The notes beneath the pieces are model-generated. The model was not told the origin of the DNA. It made no database searches and saw only the letters and a list, made by a program, of their open reading frames with translations. The translations under genes and the position numbers were made by a program. From Adiantum capillus-veneris (Eukaryota; Streptophyta; Polypodiopsida; Polypodiales; Pteridaceae): a stretch of DNA of 64,000 nt. Location: the NCBI GenBank assembly GCA_014529385.2, contig CM043942.1:111534141-111598140 (forward strand), read 5' to 3'. Of the stretch, positions 1-11,926 are shown in pieces (positions within the stretch are counted from its first letter, which is position 1; every line of letters starts with the position of its first letter).

Positions 1-97
1 TTCCTTTCATTTTTGTCACCTCATTTGTAGTTGCCCAATCTAGTACGAATCTGCAATCGACTTAAACTTCAAACTGTCATAACTTCTTCATCGTAGC

Positions 98-195
98 TCC
101 AATCGATGACCCGTAAAGACAGGCCGGTAGAGCAATTCAAGGATTGTCCAATCGATGACCCGTAAAGACAGGCCGGTAGAGCAATTCAAGGATTG
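98..195. repeat. 49-bp perfect tandem duplication
   Basis: The 49-bp unit at 98-146, starting TCCAATCGATGACC, is repeated without change at 147-195. It lies at the left edge of the gypsy element, upstream of its recognisable gag. Perfect identity suggests a recent slippage or unequal-exchange event, or an assembly artefact. Confidence 0.9.
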
Positions 196-538
196 AAGTT
201 CTAGGTCATAATATCCCATCCATGTCCACTTGAAGCATAACACTTTTTAGCATCATTAGGGCATGTTTTGGCCCTTTCAGCCGCATTTGACATACATTCA
301 ACATCAAACTTGGCATGTTACCATGCGCTAATCACTGTTCATTAATCATGTAAGCACAAATAAGTTTGATGTGCATTTTTCTGGCATCTTTTGTAGCATG
401 GGAGAATAGCTGCACGACAACGCTGAGCCAGTTGTGGTGCAACCAATGGTACCTGTGGCAACAGATGATAGAGTAGAGCGAGTGGTTCAAGGTCAAGATC
501 CCGTTATGGCGCGGGTTCTGCATGATCTTGCCGGTTAG

Positions 539-1470
539 TTGCAAGAATTAAGAATTAACATAATGAATAGGAACCAAAGAGAAGAGCGGCCAGCTGGGAG
601 AGGTAGGGGACGAAGGCTACAAGGTAGATGCTACAATTGTGATGAAGAGGGTCACTACGCCCCTGATTGTCCTGAACCACCAAGAGAGAGAGGAGGGATA
701 TACCCCTTATATGGACATGCTAGAGGGAGAATAGAAGAAAATCATCAAGAGCGGGCACTAGAAGCACCACCACCACAAAAAACAACCCCAACTGTTGCCT
801 GGAAATGGAAAAGGCAGATCTATTAACATCATTACCCTTGAGCATCAAGATGTGGATTGTTTGGCCAATAAGAGAGCTAGGCATGATAGGGAGAAAGAGA
901 CAAAAGAAGAGAGGGAAACAAGAGCAAGGAAAGAAAAGGCTAAGGTTGAATACAAACCAGAGAGTAGCAAGAGGTGGCGAACAAGGAAAATTGGTCCAAA
1001 GGACTATCTCCTTGGCCAAGGTGTTGAAGACTATGATATTGTCGACAATATACAAAAACAAAAGGCAAATATATATTGTCGACAATATACAAAAACAAAA
1101 GGCAAATATATATTTTGGTCAGTTGGTGGCTTTGAACGCTAAATTGAGGAGGCAGTGGACCAAGTGTGTGAGTATGTGGCTTCCTTCCAAGAAGGAAAAG
1201 CATCAAAGCATGGTGTCATCTTTGAGGGTTAGTCACCCAGTGGATATGGTGCCAATAGTTGAAACTATGATGGGAAAGAAGACGGAAGTGCAAGCATATG
1301 TGGATGGTGGTGCCCAGGTATGTGTCATGACGGAGGCTATCATGAAGGAAGCAGGTGTTAAGATGTCAATGAATGCTTCAATCCATATGAGGATGGACAA
1401 CCACAAAAAGAAAAGGTGTTTTGGAATAGCTGAAGATAAAAGTCTTGGGGATTGAGTGCTTGGTAAATTG
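539..1470 (+). pseudogene. Gypsy gag C-terminus and protease, broken
   Basis: At 629-670 the frame reads CYNCDEEGHYAPDC, a complete CX2CX4HX4C zinc knuckle, the nucleic-acid binding motif of gag nucleocapsid. About 600 bp further on, VQAYVDGGAQVCVMT (near 1285-1330) has the D-G-G form of a retropepsin active-site loop, where D-S/T-G is usual. Between them the reading frame is disturbed by a 37-bp tandem duplication. The protein would have packaged element RNA and cleaved the polyprotein. Several frame changes make it non-functional. Confidence 0.75.
1041..1114. repeat. 37-bp perfect tandem duplication inside gag-pol
   Basis: The unit beginning GTCGACAATATACAAAAACA occupies 1041-1077 and is repeated exactly at 1078-1114. 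It is A-rich, unlike its flanks, and sits between the zinc knuckle and protease of the gypsy element. Since 37 is not a multiple of three, one extra copy shifts the frame. Confidence 0.9.
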
Positions 1471-2840
1471 CTACGTGATGCAAGCGGGTGCCAATGCTTA
1501 TCCGATCATTTTAGGGAGGCCATGGCTTATAACCCTTGGTGCTAAGCAGGATTGGGGCATGGGCTTGATCACCATCCCCAAAAAAGAGAAAGGAAAGACC
1601 ATTGTCTACAACATGAAGACACACGAGAGCCGTACACAGCCCCTAGTGGAGATGCAAGATACGGATTCGACAGAAACCACATCATACGATAGTGATGCTT
1701 TGTCTACATCATGAGGAGAAAGTGTAGAGGAAGGCTTGATGCAGTCCTGATCTTTTTGGGATAAGTGTTGAAAAGGAAGCATCGGTGCATGATGTGAAGG
1801 TCAAGGAGGAGAAGGATAGTCCAAAATCAGTTGTAGAGCCTACCAAAGTGAACGCAAGGAGCATGCTAGGAGAGGACTTGACAGAAAAAGAAAAGAAGGA
1901 GTATGAAGACATGTTTACAGAGTTTCCAAATCTATTTGCCACTAAATATACAGAGTTGCAAGGAGCTAAAGGATTCGCACATAGAATCAATTTGAAAGAA
2001 GTTTCCGAGCCAAAGGTTCAAAAGCTTAGGAGGTTGGGGGTCATTCATGAGAAGGAACTTTGTGAAGAGGTGACAAATCTTTTGGAAGCATATTTCATCT
2101 TTTGAGTAGAGGAATCTGAATGGGTCTCGCAAGTAGTTATTGTGCCCCATAAGAATGGAAGATTTAGGATATGTGTCAATTTCAAACCATTGAATGCTGC
2201 CACAAAAAGGAATCATTATCCATTACCCTTCCTAGATGAAATCCTCAATCACGTTGTAGGTCATGAGCATTACTCAATCATGGATGGATTTTCTGGCTAC
2301 TTTCAGATCTTGATAGCGATTGAAGATTGATTGAAGACAACCTTCATTACTCCTTGGGGATGTTTTGCCTACAAAAGAATGCCTTTTGGGTTGGTTAATG
2401 CATATTCTACCTTCCAAGAATGTATGAATAGAGTGCTTGGTCCCTACTTGGGTAAGTTCATTCGCATTTTCATGGATGACATTGGGTGTTATAGCTCAAG
2501 GGTCACACATTTGGAGAAGCTGAGGTTGAGTTTTGAAAGGATTCAACAAGAGGGTGTGCAACTCAACCCAAAGAAGTGTAAGTTTGCTCGTGCCAGAGTC
2601 CATTTGCTAGGACATGTGGTTGCCCTCAATGGAATAGAAGCTAACCCAAAGAAAGTTAAGGCTTTATTGCTTATGGATCCTCCCAGCGACACAAAGGATT
2701 TGGCATCATTTGTGCATAATCTCATGTACTTGTCACGTTTTTTTTGGATGTTATGTCAGTATGTGTATCCTCTCCAGAAACTGAGTCAAAGAGTTCAAGG
2801 GTTTGAGTGGAGTAAAGAAATGCAATAGGCTTTTGATGGT
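1445..2840 (+). pseudogene. Gypsy protease C-terminal linker and reverse transcriptase
   Basis: The end of the protease region (GRPWL near 1517) is followed by a charged linker and then RT blocks: VVPHKNGRFRICVNF near 2133-2180, YPLPFLDEIL near 2218, SIMDGFSGYFQI near 2275-2310, a TGA stop at 2328-2330, then TPWGCFAYKRMPFGLVNA near 2350-2400 and the catalytic motif FMDD near 2470. RT synthesised the element cDNA in virus-like particles. The usual Y/F-x-D-D core survives as F-M-D-D, but in-frame stops at 2103, 2328 and 2826 break the protein. Confidence 0.85.
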
Positions 2841-3745
2841 ATCAAGGAGGTATTGTGTGCTTTACCAACAGTGAGTCCTCCCGACTTGCAGTCGATTTTC
2901 TATGTATCTATTAGTGTGGGGTCAGTAGCTTTTGGGTCAGTTCTCTTACAAAAGCAAGAAAGGAACTTCAATCCAGTTTATTTTGAGAGCAAGATGAAGA
3001 ATTTAAGCGAGTTCTCCTACACGGAAATGGAACAGTGGGTATTCGCCTTGGTTCTTGCTTGTCAAAGGTTCAAAACCTATCTGTTGGCCCAAAAGTTCTA
3101 TGTGCTCATGACATCGAATCTTTTGCATGATGTAGTACAACATTTGAAGCCTAGCAAGATCATCTTAAAGTGGACTTTGGAGCTTCAAGAGTATGAGTTC
3201 AGTTTAAAGTGGATCATTTTGTTAAAGCTCACTTGGCAGACATAGTGGTACATAAGGGAGGGGAGCTTCCATCTTACCCAAGGGTTGACAAGGATGATCA
3301 TGAAGAGAAAGTAGATATTACGGATGCATATACAATGATGTTTGATGGTGCATACAGGAAAGTTCTTTAAAAGGCAAGTGGTGGGGTAGTCATTAAGAAC
3401 CCAAAAGGCAATGTAATCTTTTCTAGAGCTTACGATCTTGATGAAGTTGAAAGTAACAATGAGGCCGAGTATCTCACGCTTTTCCTTGGGTTGAAGCAAT
3501 GTGTTGAGTTTGGATTGAAGAGGGTCATTGCAAAAGGCCTGAATCAGTTGCTTGGTTTGTGGAATGTTAAGAAAGACAATTTGAAGAAGTGGTTCTATGG
3601 CATCAAGAAGCTTTTGCATGATTTTGAGAAGATACAGTTTAAGCATGTTCCTCCTAAGCAGAATAAAGAAGCTGATGAGTTGGCTAGGGACAAGTTGGAT
3701 GCCTTGGTAGCTCCTTTAAAGGTCAACGAAGCCTTGTATGCATGA
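2841..3745 (+). pseudogene. Gypsy RNase H followed by a second, plant-type RNase H
   Basis: The first RNase H is seen as PVYFESKMKNLSEFSYTEME (near 2970-3030) followed by the usual tether to TLELQEYEF near 3175. A second RNase H-like domain starts at MMFDGAYRKVL near 3335, continues through GGVVIKNPKGNV and NNEAEYLTLFLGLK near 3455-3500, and ends with FKHVPPKQNKEADELA near 3635-3690. D, E and the NxxAD-like C-terminal Asp are recognisable. RNase H removes the RNA strand during reverse transcription. The second copy is typical of Tat-lineage elements. Stops at 3243 and within the second domain show decay. Confidence 0.75.
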
Positions 3746-3802
3746 AGGGAATCATTGCAATATGTATAAGTATTTCTTGGTAAAAGACAATTTCCAGAGG
3801 GC

Positions 3803-4935
3803 ATGTCAAAGGTTCGGCGTAAGAGAATAGTTGCAAAAGCAAGAAACTACACATTGGTAGCTGAGGATCTCATGATTTATGGCAAGGATAGCATTTTGAG
3901 AAAAGTGTCATACAAAGAAGATATATGCTTGATTTTGGAGCACTGCATGAAGAAAGAGGCCATCAAGGCAAGGATCAAGTTGTCTTTTGTATTTTGAGAG
4001 CTGGTTACTGTTGGCCCTCTATGATGAGAGATGCTTATTTTTTGTGCCAGTCATGCCATGAATACCCAAGTGTTTGCAAATTGGAAGCTTTTGGCTGAGC
4101 CTCAAAAAGCTATAATGTCTTTTGATGCATTTGCAAAATGGGGAGTAGATGCTCTAAGTCCAATTCCGAGGACCAACAATGGCAAAAGGTATATCCTTGT
4201 GGCTATGGACTATTTGACAAAATGGATGAAGGCAAGAGTAGTAAAATATGTAACAGCAGAAAGAGTGGCCTCTTTTTTGTATGAACAGGTGTGTTGCAGG
4301 TCCTATGGTTATCATTTCTGATCGTGGACCAGGGTTTAGGGGAAAACTTGTTGCTACTCTCATGGAGAAATTGAAAATTCAGCATAGGCATTCTTCTCCT
4401 TACTACCCACAATGCAATGGATTAGTTGAGAACTGCAATGGTCAAATTGTGAAGATGCTGGAGAGCATCCTAAAGAGTGGGACTTGGACTTGCAAAAGTG
4501 TTTTTGGGCTTATAGAACTGCGTATAGAGTGTCGACACAATTTACACCATATGAGCTTGTTTGTAGAAAGAAAGCTCGTATGCCCATACAAGTGCAGTTG
4601 GATGCCTTGAAGTTGTTGTGGAGAATGAAAGGTGAGCATAATGACAAGCTGCAAGAAATAATTTTTTCTCTAGAGTTGTGTGAATGAATAGAGAGAAAGC
4701 CATTGATTATTATCTTCAACAAGCAAAGACAAGGATGGAGAAAATGAATAAGAGGCTGCCAGAGAAAAGGATCAAAGACGTAGATCTGGTGATGAAGTAT
4801 GATTCTCCCTTGGATTTTACTTTTCAAAAGAAGTTGAGGGACAAATGGTTGGGTCCATACAGAGTGAAGCATGTATTTCCTAATGGCACCTATGAGTTGG
4901 AAAAATTTTCTGGTGAACATTTGCGCTAGAGAATA
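3803..4935 (+). pseudogene. Gypsy integrase, broken
   Basis: The CxxC half of the HHCC zinc finger is visible near 4048-4070. The catalytic core includes FAKWGVDALSPI near 4130 (first Asp), SDRGPGFRGKL near 4317 (second Asp) and YYPQCNGLVEN near 4400-4432 (Glu). A charged C-terminal domain follows, with RDKWLGPYRVKHVFPNGTYE near 4840-4900, where chromo-like or GPY/F motifs are expected; G-P-Y is present. Integrase inserted the cDNA into chromosomes. The reading frame changes at least four times across the gene. Confidence 0.85.
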
Positions 4936-5033
4936 AATGGGTATCGATTGAAGCAATATTTTGTGAGGGATGTAGTTCCAGATGCAAATAGTCTCTTGGT
5001 TGAGCATAAATGCTCTACCTAGAGGGTGGGCAA

Positions 5034-6260
5034 TGATGATAGACCGATTTTGGCGTGTAAAAAGTAGCATTTATATGCATGGTCATATGTACAAAAAGAT
5101 GTAAAGACATGCATTTGGGAGCTTTGCAAACTAGTTTCAAGTTCAAAAAAAGATGCAACGTGTACACATTGTGAATAGACAGGTTCGCGTGCTAGTAGTC
5201 GGACACATGTACATACTCGGATAGGGTATCGGGGCCTTGAATATGGTTCTAGGTGGCTTATTTTTTGGCTCTAGAGAATTTTTTTGAGCTATCTAGAATG
5301 TAAATAATACAAGCAACAAGTTTGGGTACTCTCATCCAGCTCGAGAAGTTTGGGACATGCATTAACTGTCTATTTACGGTGCCTGATATGCAATGATGTA
5401 TGCACCACCCTAGAAGTGGTCAAAAATAGAATGTCGGGATGTGGATAAGTGCCTTGGGTATCCAGGATCAAGAGTAGAAAATTTGGTGAATTTTGGAGTC
5501 CGCTTGAGGTTTTTTCGCAAAAAATGTCCGTCAAGGGCCAAAACTGGGTCAAAAAAGGTCAAAAACGACCAAAAATGGTGTGAAAAGGCTTCAATTTGCC
5601 ACATTAGTCACGGTGCCATGAGTGTTCCAGCTGAGGGAGTATTTTTGAAGCCAATTCTTGGCACTTTCACCTCTCTATGTGTGGGAGGAAGCAGGGTTCC
5701 TACAGGTGGTCCAGTGCAGTCCCGTTGCGTTCGCGTCCTATTTTCTAGTGTGTGGGAGTGAATGAGAGATTTATCTCTTCAATTTTGCACTTGAAAGAGT
5801 CCATGGAAGTTCTATGGTTTCCATGGATGTGTGTGTGCAAGGAATTGAGGGAAAAAGGTGCGGCTTTCTGTAAGACTATGTGACCATGTATCGGTGCCAT
5901 TAGGGTTGGCGCTACTCCAAAGGTCCAACAAAGTGGAGTTTGGTGAAGCTTTTGCAATGGTTTGAGAGAGTACTTTTGTGGGTGGATTTTTTGAGTTTTT
6001 GATGGATTTTATTGTATATTATGGTCACCATCAAGTGTGATTTCAAGTGCTAATCAACACGACTCACCTTGTAGTGTCTGCGGCGGGCAGGCAAGGGCTT
6101 GTAGGTCGAGGCGTTTGGAGTTTGAATTGAGCTTGTGGGTAGTATTTTTATTGAGCTCTTGAGTGGTGGTGGGTGTGGGTTGGTATTCAAGTAAATTTCT
6201 TGTGTGGTGTTGAGTTGTCTGGGTGTGTGAGTGTGCGCACGGTGTCTTTTGCTCCATCAA
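5034..6260 (+). other. Gene-free 3' flank of gypsy element, possibly its 3' LTR
   Basis: Immediately after the purine-rich AGAGGGTGGG at 5021-5030 the sequence starts TGATGATAGACC. It runs without coding content to a TCTTTTGCTCCATCA near 6246-6260. A TG start after a purine tract is what a 3' LTR would show, but no partner LTR is in the window, so its limits are guesses. Confidence 0.3.
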
Positions 6261-8355
6261 CGTGTGTACATAAAAAATGTCACGTCATGTAGACGATAGA
6301 AACATTGTTTTGGTCATATATCTCAAACCGCTATGAATTAGTTCAAAACCTTTATACGAGATATTAACCACATCAATTAGAAAATTTTCTCTTTGGGTAT
6401 CACGTAAAAATTCTGCACGAGATAAGAGTCATGGTCATAAAATAGCTTGTTGCCCACTACACAGTCAAAATGCTCTTTGGAGGACCACGATATAGAGTCA
6501 TTGGATGACCAAAACCACTTAGTGAAATCAAATATTTACCAAACTTTTTTATAAATATATTTAAGTCTCTGAGATCATTCAAGAGTGCAAGTTATTAGCC
6601 ATTCCATGCACGGGGTTACCTAAGCGTATAGGGATGCTACTAATGAGGAGTACCATATGACATTGTGAGTTGGATGAACTGTCCATATATGTTTGTTGAT
6701 TTGTTTTGATCACATAATTTCAAGTGTTTGATGTCTATAAACGTATATTGGGGTATATTGTTAGTCAACCCGAATGGTGTGGGCAAATATGATTGAAGTG
6801 GCTTTATTTTTGTGTTACTATCTGTTGCATGAGTCTCATAGCAAAGTGATGTGATAAGGTATTAGTCTAGATTACATTTTTGAGCTTGATGCATTGATTT
6901 GGGTTCAAATATCTTATTTTCATGTTATGCATGCAGTCATAAATAGCAAAGAGTTATTTTTTGCATATATGTGATGTTATGGTTTATGGTTGATCAAAGT
7001 GATGGTGTTATTTTGCATCATGATTATGGTGATCGAATGATGTCATGTGATCTATGGAGCCTCACAAATGTATGTGGAACCCTCATGTGCATGTGCATGT
7101 TGTTTTCCACCCTTCAAGGTCAAAAACTAGCTCTATGTGCTAAGGGGGTGAGGTGCGGTCATAATGCATCTCTTATGCATGGTTAAACATTGTCAAAACT
7201 GGATTTTAAGGTCATGTTTACTCGTTGTTTGGGCACATTCTATGCACGGTTAAACATTTTCAAAATTGAATTTTGAAGTCATGTTTAGTTGTTGGTGAGA
7301 CATCTTTAATGCATAAAAAGTTCATATCTTAAGGGCCATGTGTGTTGTCTCAGTTTGATTGCAGTGGATATGTCAAACTCCAAGTGTGGGAATCGGTTCA
7401 GTATGGAATATTTTTTGTGGTCAAGGATTAAGACCCCTCATGGATTATGGTTGTGACTTTGATTGTGGAAATGAGTATGGCTCTTAGATCTTTTTCTATA
7501 ATATGGTTATGTTACCAATACTGCCAAAATTTGTGCGGCCATGTTATGTGCTAAAGTGGTTTTGTAGGATTGAATGTGCATCACCCTAAGTTGGGTGGAG
7601 TGATCATCCATGTGATGAAATTGGGTTATGGTTGATGGTTTTGAATTCGATCATGAAGTGGTTTTGATAATTTATGGTGGATGTGTAAGGATTGAGGCCT
7701 TGTAGTGACTTGATTGCTCGGAATATATTGTTTGTGTATATGTAAGATGCTATTGTGATTGGAAACATGCGTTATGTTTCCATGGCAATGTCTCTACAAG
7801 ATTAGGATCACCTACTATCTCTTAGCCTTTGACAAAAGGGTAGATGACTTAGGGCTTTGTTGGATCGGGGGTGTTGCCTAGGTCTTCTTTTTTGTTGGGC
7901 TCATCTATACAGTTAGTGCATCGGAGGTTGAATGACCTATATGGCTAATGCATTGGGGATCTTGCCTTGGCTTTGCCTAAACACCTGATGATGGGCATCT
8001 AAGAGGCATGGCACCTAAATTGGTATAGTTGGTCTTGGTACACTACCACCTACTAGTATTTGGGATCCTTTTATAGCTCCGGTTCATGGAGGGATGTAAA
8101 CTGGCCACAACCTATGTGTGGATTATGTAGGTTGGAGGTATTTTGGGTCGCTCTTAATGAAGTGAAATTCTCTCTATCTGTAGTAGAGCGGAAGTGGGTG
8201 GGTGGACGAGTCAATCCCTACTCAGATTTTTGATGTTATGGTATACCAATACTTTTGTTATTGCATTAATACATGGTTTCCTATTTCATCTAGATGGGGT
8301 ATTCTCTTTTTTCATTCTCATGTGTCTTTGTGCACTCTATTGCACCCTCCACTAC

Positions 8356-8358
<3 letters not shown>
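6261..8358. other. Gene-free AT-rich intergenic stretch
   Basis: No coding, RNA or element signature was recognised on either strand. The only structure seen is a degenerate tandem duplication of about 66 bp at 7171-7236 and 7237-7300, sharing TATGCAYGGTTAAACAT and GTCATGTTTA blocks. The rest could be old retrotransposon LTR or untranslated sequence. Confidence 0.5.

Positions 8359-8436
<78 letters not shown>
8359..8436. repeat. (CT)n microsatellite
   Basis: Uninterrupted CT dinucleotides for about 78 bp. Open frames across it encode only Ser-Leu repeats and are not genes. Confidence 0.97.
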
Positions 8437-8438
<2 letters not shown>

Positions 8439-9131
8439 TCTCGTAATGCAGTGTACACATACCTCACCCTCCACCATGTTATTTTTCTTGGGGTACGATT
8501 TCTTTCATATCACTCATTTAGAGGAAGCACTAGTCGCTAGGTGCCTCTGGATGCAGTCTAGCTCATGGCTTAAACTCCATGCTAGGTCAAGCACTCACAA
8601 CTCCTTTCCTATGCAGATGCTTCCGCAACTCTAATATATATATTGATAATTGTACAGAAGTGTAAATTTTGTATTTTGTGCATACACCCTTGGGGAGGGG
8701 TATCTCTCACATAGTATCAAAGCCAAAGGTTATAAAGAAAGTGTGAAGCTTGATACTAGTCGGTTAGTCATGCATCATGCACCCATTCATGCATGTTGTT
8801 TGAGAAAGAATATTGTTCTCACAATGCATTTATGAGCGAGAATGGTTGGTGAAACGTGCTTGAATTGTCTTCTTGTATGGATTTATGTGGTATTGGATTA
8901 CCATGAATTGATTGAATTGTCGTACAAGTGTATTAGGAATTTTTTTGAATGTATGATTTGTAGTAAATAATGGCTCTTAAGTTGACTTTTGATTACTTTA
9001 GCAAAAGAGTAGAAGGTTTTGACAAAAGTATAAACGACTTCTGACACCTCGTAGCTAGGATTTGCCTTCCAACTAGAAAATTATGGTTTAAATTATTTTC
9101 CTTATGCCCACCCATATGACTTGTAGTGCAG
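8437..9131. other. Gene-free intergenic stretch
   Basis: No coding or RNA signature was recognised between the CT microsatellite and the duplicated segment starting at 9132. Confidence 0.5.
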
Positions 9132-9295
9132 GAAGATTAATGTAATGTATTGTTAACCATTTTATTTGGAGTTTTGAATCTGACATGAAGCAGTAATCGA
9201 TCATGCCTTCTAGAGGAAATGAAGATTAATGTAATATATTGTTAGCCATTTAATTAAGATTTTTGAATTTGACATGAAGCAGTAATCAATCATGC
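9132..9295. repeat. 89-bp tandem duplication, second copy interrupted by a solo LTR
   Basis: The unit GAAGATTAATGTAAT...CATGCCTTCTAGAGGAAAT at 9132-9220 is repeated from 9221. The second copy runs to CATGC at 9291-9295 and resumes after the inserted LTR with CTTCTAGAGGAGAT at 9878. A handful of substitutions separate the copies. The duplication therefore predates the LTR insertion. Confidence 0.85.
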
Positions 9296-9872
9296 TGTGC
9301 GCTCCTTGCCGCATTGTCGAAGCAAGGGACTTGCCAATACACCGTATGCGAGCCACAAACGGCTCCAAGCACACAACAAGCCTAAACTAGCAAGCTCAAG
9401 AAAACAAAGGGTGTGTCACTCACCGCTCTACGCTCGCCTTCGTGGTGGATTCCTCGCCGCGATGAAGAAGAAGCTGCAGTCGTGCCGCGCTCAACCGCTT
9501 CGCCGCCGTCGTGCCTTCGTAATGCTCGATCGCACACACACTCTCCCTCTCTCTCTCTCTCACACACACACACACAAGGAGGTGAAGAAGAAGAAGAAGA
9601 TGGAGATGGAGCAAGAGCACTCTTCAATTGCACAAATGAGAGAATGAGTAAAAATTAGGTTTAGTTGGCTTTTATAGGAGCTCACCCCATTCACACTTGG
9701 GCGCCCATGCTTAACCAACTAATCCCTTGAATGTCCAAGTTAAAGTGCGCCTCTCATCGGCGATCACTCTACCTTTCCCTATTGGTCCGACAAGCCCGGT
9801 ACCTGACTCTACCAAATACATAATACGCGTCCATCGTAGGTGATGGGTGTCCGTGTGCCGTGAGGGTTAACA
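9296..9872. mobile_element. Solo LTR with 5-bp target-site duplication
   Basis: This 577-bp insert starts TGTGCGCTCC and ends GGGTTAACA, the TG...CA ends of an LTR. It is flanked by CATGC at 9291-9295 and 9873-9877. No internal retroelement genes are present, so it is a solo LTR left by recombination between two LTRs. It contains a CT/AC dinucleotide tract at 9541-9577 and a TTTTATAGG box near 9671 that could be the core promoter, which would make + its natural orientation. It interrupts the second copy of the 89-bp duplication. Confidence 0.8.
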
Positions 9873-11079
9873 CATGCCTTCTAGAGGAGATGAAGTGGCT
9901 GTTAATGCCAATGTCCCTATTGCACCTCTCCTCAATCGACTATCCTTGGTCGTGAAATCAATGCTATGCTTCAAAATTCACAACCTGGAAACTTTATTAG
10001 AGAAGACAAGGATGTAGGCAAGGTTCATGAGGATTGGATTATGTGCATGGATGATTACTTTGATTTAGCTCATTCATCCATGGAGAACAAGGCTATCATT
10101 GCTAAGCTCAAACTTGCAAAGACGACCAAGTGTTAGTGGAGAGATTATTGTACCAAGAACAATGTCAACCCTAATGTAGCAACTTGGGCTTATCTTAAGA
10201 CTCAACTAGAGAAGATTTATTAGAACAAAGTATATTATTTGGATCTCATGAATGAGTTTCTTGATTGTACATACAAAACCACAGACTTGGAGTCATATTA
10301 TCAACATTTATTGACCCTTATGAACTATGCTCCAATAGGAATGACTCAAAAAGTCAAAGTGGCACACTATGTGTGAGGCTTACATAATCCTATATCGATT
10401 AGGCTTTAGAGCTTATTCCTTATAAATTTTGCAGATGTTCATGATGTGGGTAAACCCATTGAGATTGGAATATCAAATGGTACAAAAAGACCTCGACTAG
10501 AGGATGAGTCTAGATCTTCACATTCTCAGACTCGAGAAGCCATGTTACATAGGAGGGAAATAAGAGATCACCTTTGGTTCAATTGTTTTGAATCTAACCA
10601 TGTGTCTTGGGATTGCCCATTTAATTATCTAGAAAGTTATGAACTTGAAAGATTTATGAACTTGCAAGATAAAATGATGATGGAAGTACGGACACTAACA
10701 GAAACCTCAGAATTTCACAATCCAGATATAATACGGGACAGAAGAGCTTATATCAAGACTAGAGACAACCACAAAACCCAGGAAATTTTGGACATGGAAA
10801 TCCAATCTTTGCAAGAAATGGACCACCCAACTGATCACCTCCTTTAGGAGGAAATCAACAACCTCAAGTAGGAACCGAAGCCAATAGAACTCAGAATACT
10901 CGTGGTATATCAAACCCATCAAATATTTGTGTCCATATAGCCACTGCACATGAAGGAGAAAATGAAAAACTTATGGTGCCTTTTAAACTTGTTAATGCTC
11001 CAACAATATTCCATATTGTTGCAACTAAAACCTCTCCATGTTGAGATGAGGACACCTCAAATTTTCAAGTGTGGGAGGA
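9873..11079 (+). pseudogene. Internally deleted Ty3/gypsy relic (gag joined to RT scrap)
   Basis: Coding-like sequence resembles a retrotransposon gag: WAYLKTQLEKIY near 10188, DLESYYQHLLTLMNYAP near 10287, and a degenerate zinc knuckle LWFNCFESNHVSWDCPF near 10573-10622 in which one Cys is lost. At about 10970-11010 the frame reads VPFKLVNAPTIFH, which resembles the MPFGLxNAPxxFQ block of RT. Then comes a purine-rich GTGTGGGAGGA and TGTAAGATCC at 11080, which looks like the end of pol, the polypurine tract and an LTR start. Most of pol is missing. Stops occur throughout. Confidence 0.6.
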
Positions 11080-11921
11080 TGTAAGATCCTCATTTTCAGG
11101 TCTCTTTAAAAAAAAAGAAAAATAGATTTCAATATGTGTTTCACCAGATTTTGGTTTAGAATGCTTGTTCGGCAGCATTGAATGGCTCTAAAGTGAAAAG
11201 CAAGGTTGTTTTCATGTTCCAGTAGGTCAGACGAACATTTGATTCAATTTTGAAAAAAAACTTTTTTTTTTGTTTTTTCATGCCTTTTTTGCTTTTAGAT
11301 ATTTTTTGCAAAAAGGAGCGTCACATCCTCAATCTATGAGTCTCAAGGAATCTATGGTGCAATTTTCTAAACATCTCGTTTTCAAACGTTTTTCAAGCTA
11401 TCTTAAGGTTTTCATGGTTTTTAGTGCTTTTTAGTGAAAAGCGAGTCCGCTTTGGTAAGGAAAACACGTGGTTCAATTTTGAGAAAAATTTCTTTTTGTT
11501 TAATGTTATTTTTAGCTTTTTGTGCTTTTTGACCTTTTTGAAAAGCAACATGATTTTTAGGATGACCTAAATATAAAAATATTATTTTTAATCACCGTCG
11601 CGTACAAAAACGATCACCCGCTGAAAAAACAAAATTTAACGAAATTCTAACGAAACTTACTTTTATAAAAACCAACACCATACATATGCCAGGGCAATAT
11701 GGCAAAGGAGTAGGAAAGTCATAATTATGTCGTGGCACCACGGTGCAGCATAGTTTAGTCACGGTCTTATTAGCTATCCGGACACTGTCCAATTAGTCAA
11801 TTTTTACTGTGAAAATTGAATGGTAAATGGGAGAGTTGACCACCAAAACCAAAGCCATGTTTTTAGAAAATTCCCAAAAAGCTTGTAGCTATTCTAGGCC
11901 AGCAAATTGTTCTTCCTTGGG
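11080..11921 (+). other. Probable 3' LTR start of the gypsy relic and gene-free DNA
   Basis: TGTAAGATCCTCATTTTCAG follows a purine-rich tract and is a plausible LTR 5' end. No second copy exists in the window, so the LTR end cannot be set. No gene is seen. The next element inserted at 11926. Confidence 0.35.
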
Positions 11922-11926
11922 GTGCA

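Larger units (their letters stand above)
1..5033 (+). mobile_element. Degenerate Ty3/gypsy LTR retrotransposon, 5' end outside window
   Basis: The plus strand carries, in order, a gag zinc knuckle (629-670), an aspartic protease (about 1270-1400), reverse transcriptase (2110-2830), the first RNase H (2830-3245), a second plant/archaeal-type RNase H (3330-3745) and integrase (3800-4930). This is the Ty3/gypsy domain order. A second RNase H after the first is a known mark of the Tat (Ogre/Retand-like) lineage, so I infer that lineage. Many stops and frame changes make the copy inactive. A purine-rich stretch near 5021-5030 may be the polypurine tract. I could not pair two LTRs, and the 5' LTR should lie left of the window. 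Confidence 0.85.

Noticed and set aside
1-300. 5' LTR of gypsy element 1
   Set aside because: No match was found between this stretch and the 5034-6260 flank, so it is not called an LTR.
8194-8634. Long open frames across the CT tract
   Set aside because: They consist mostly of Ser-Leu repeats made by the microsatellite; no domain or start context supports a gene.
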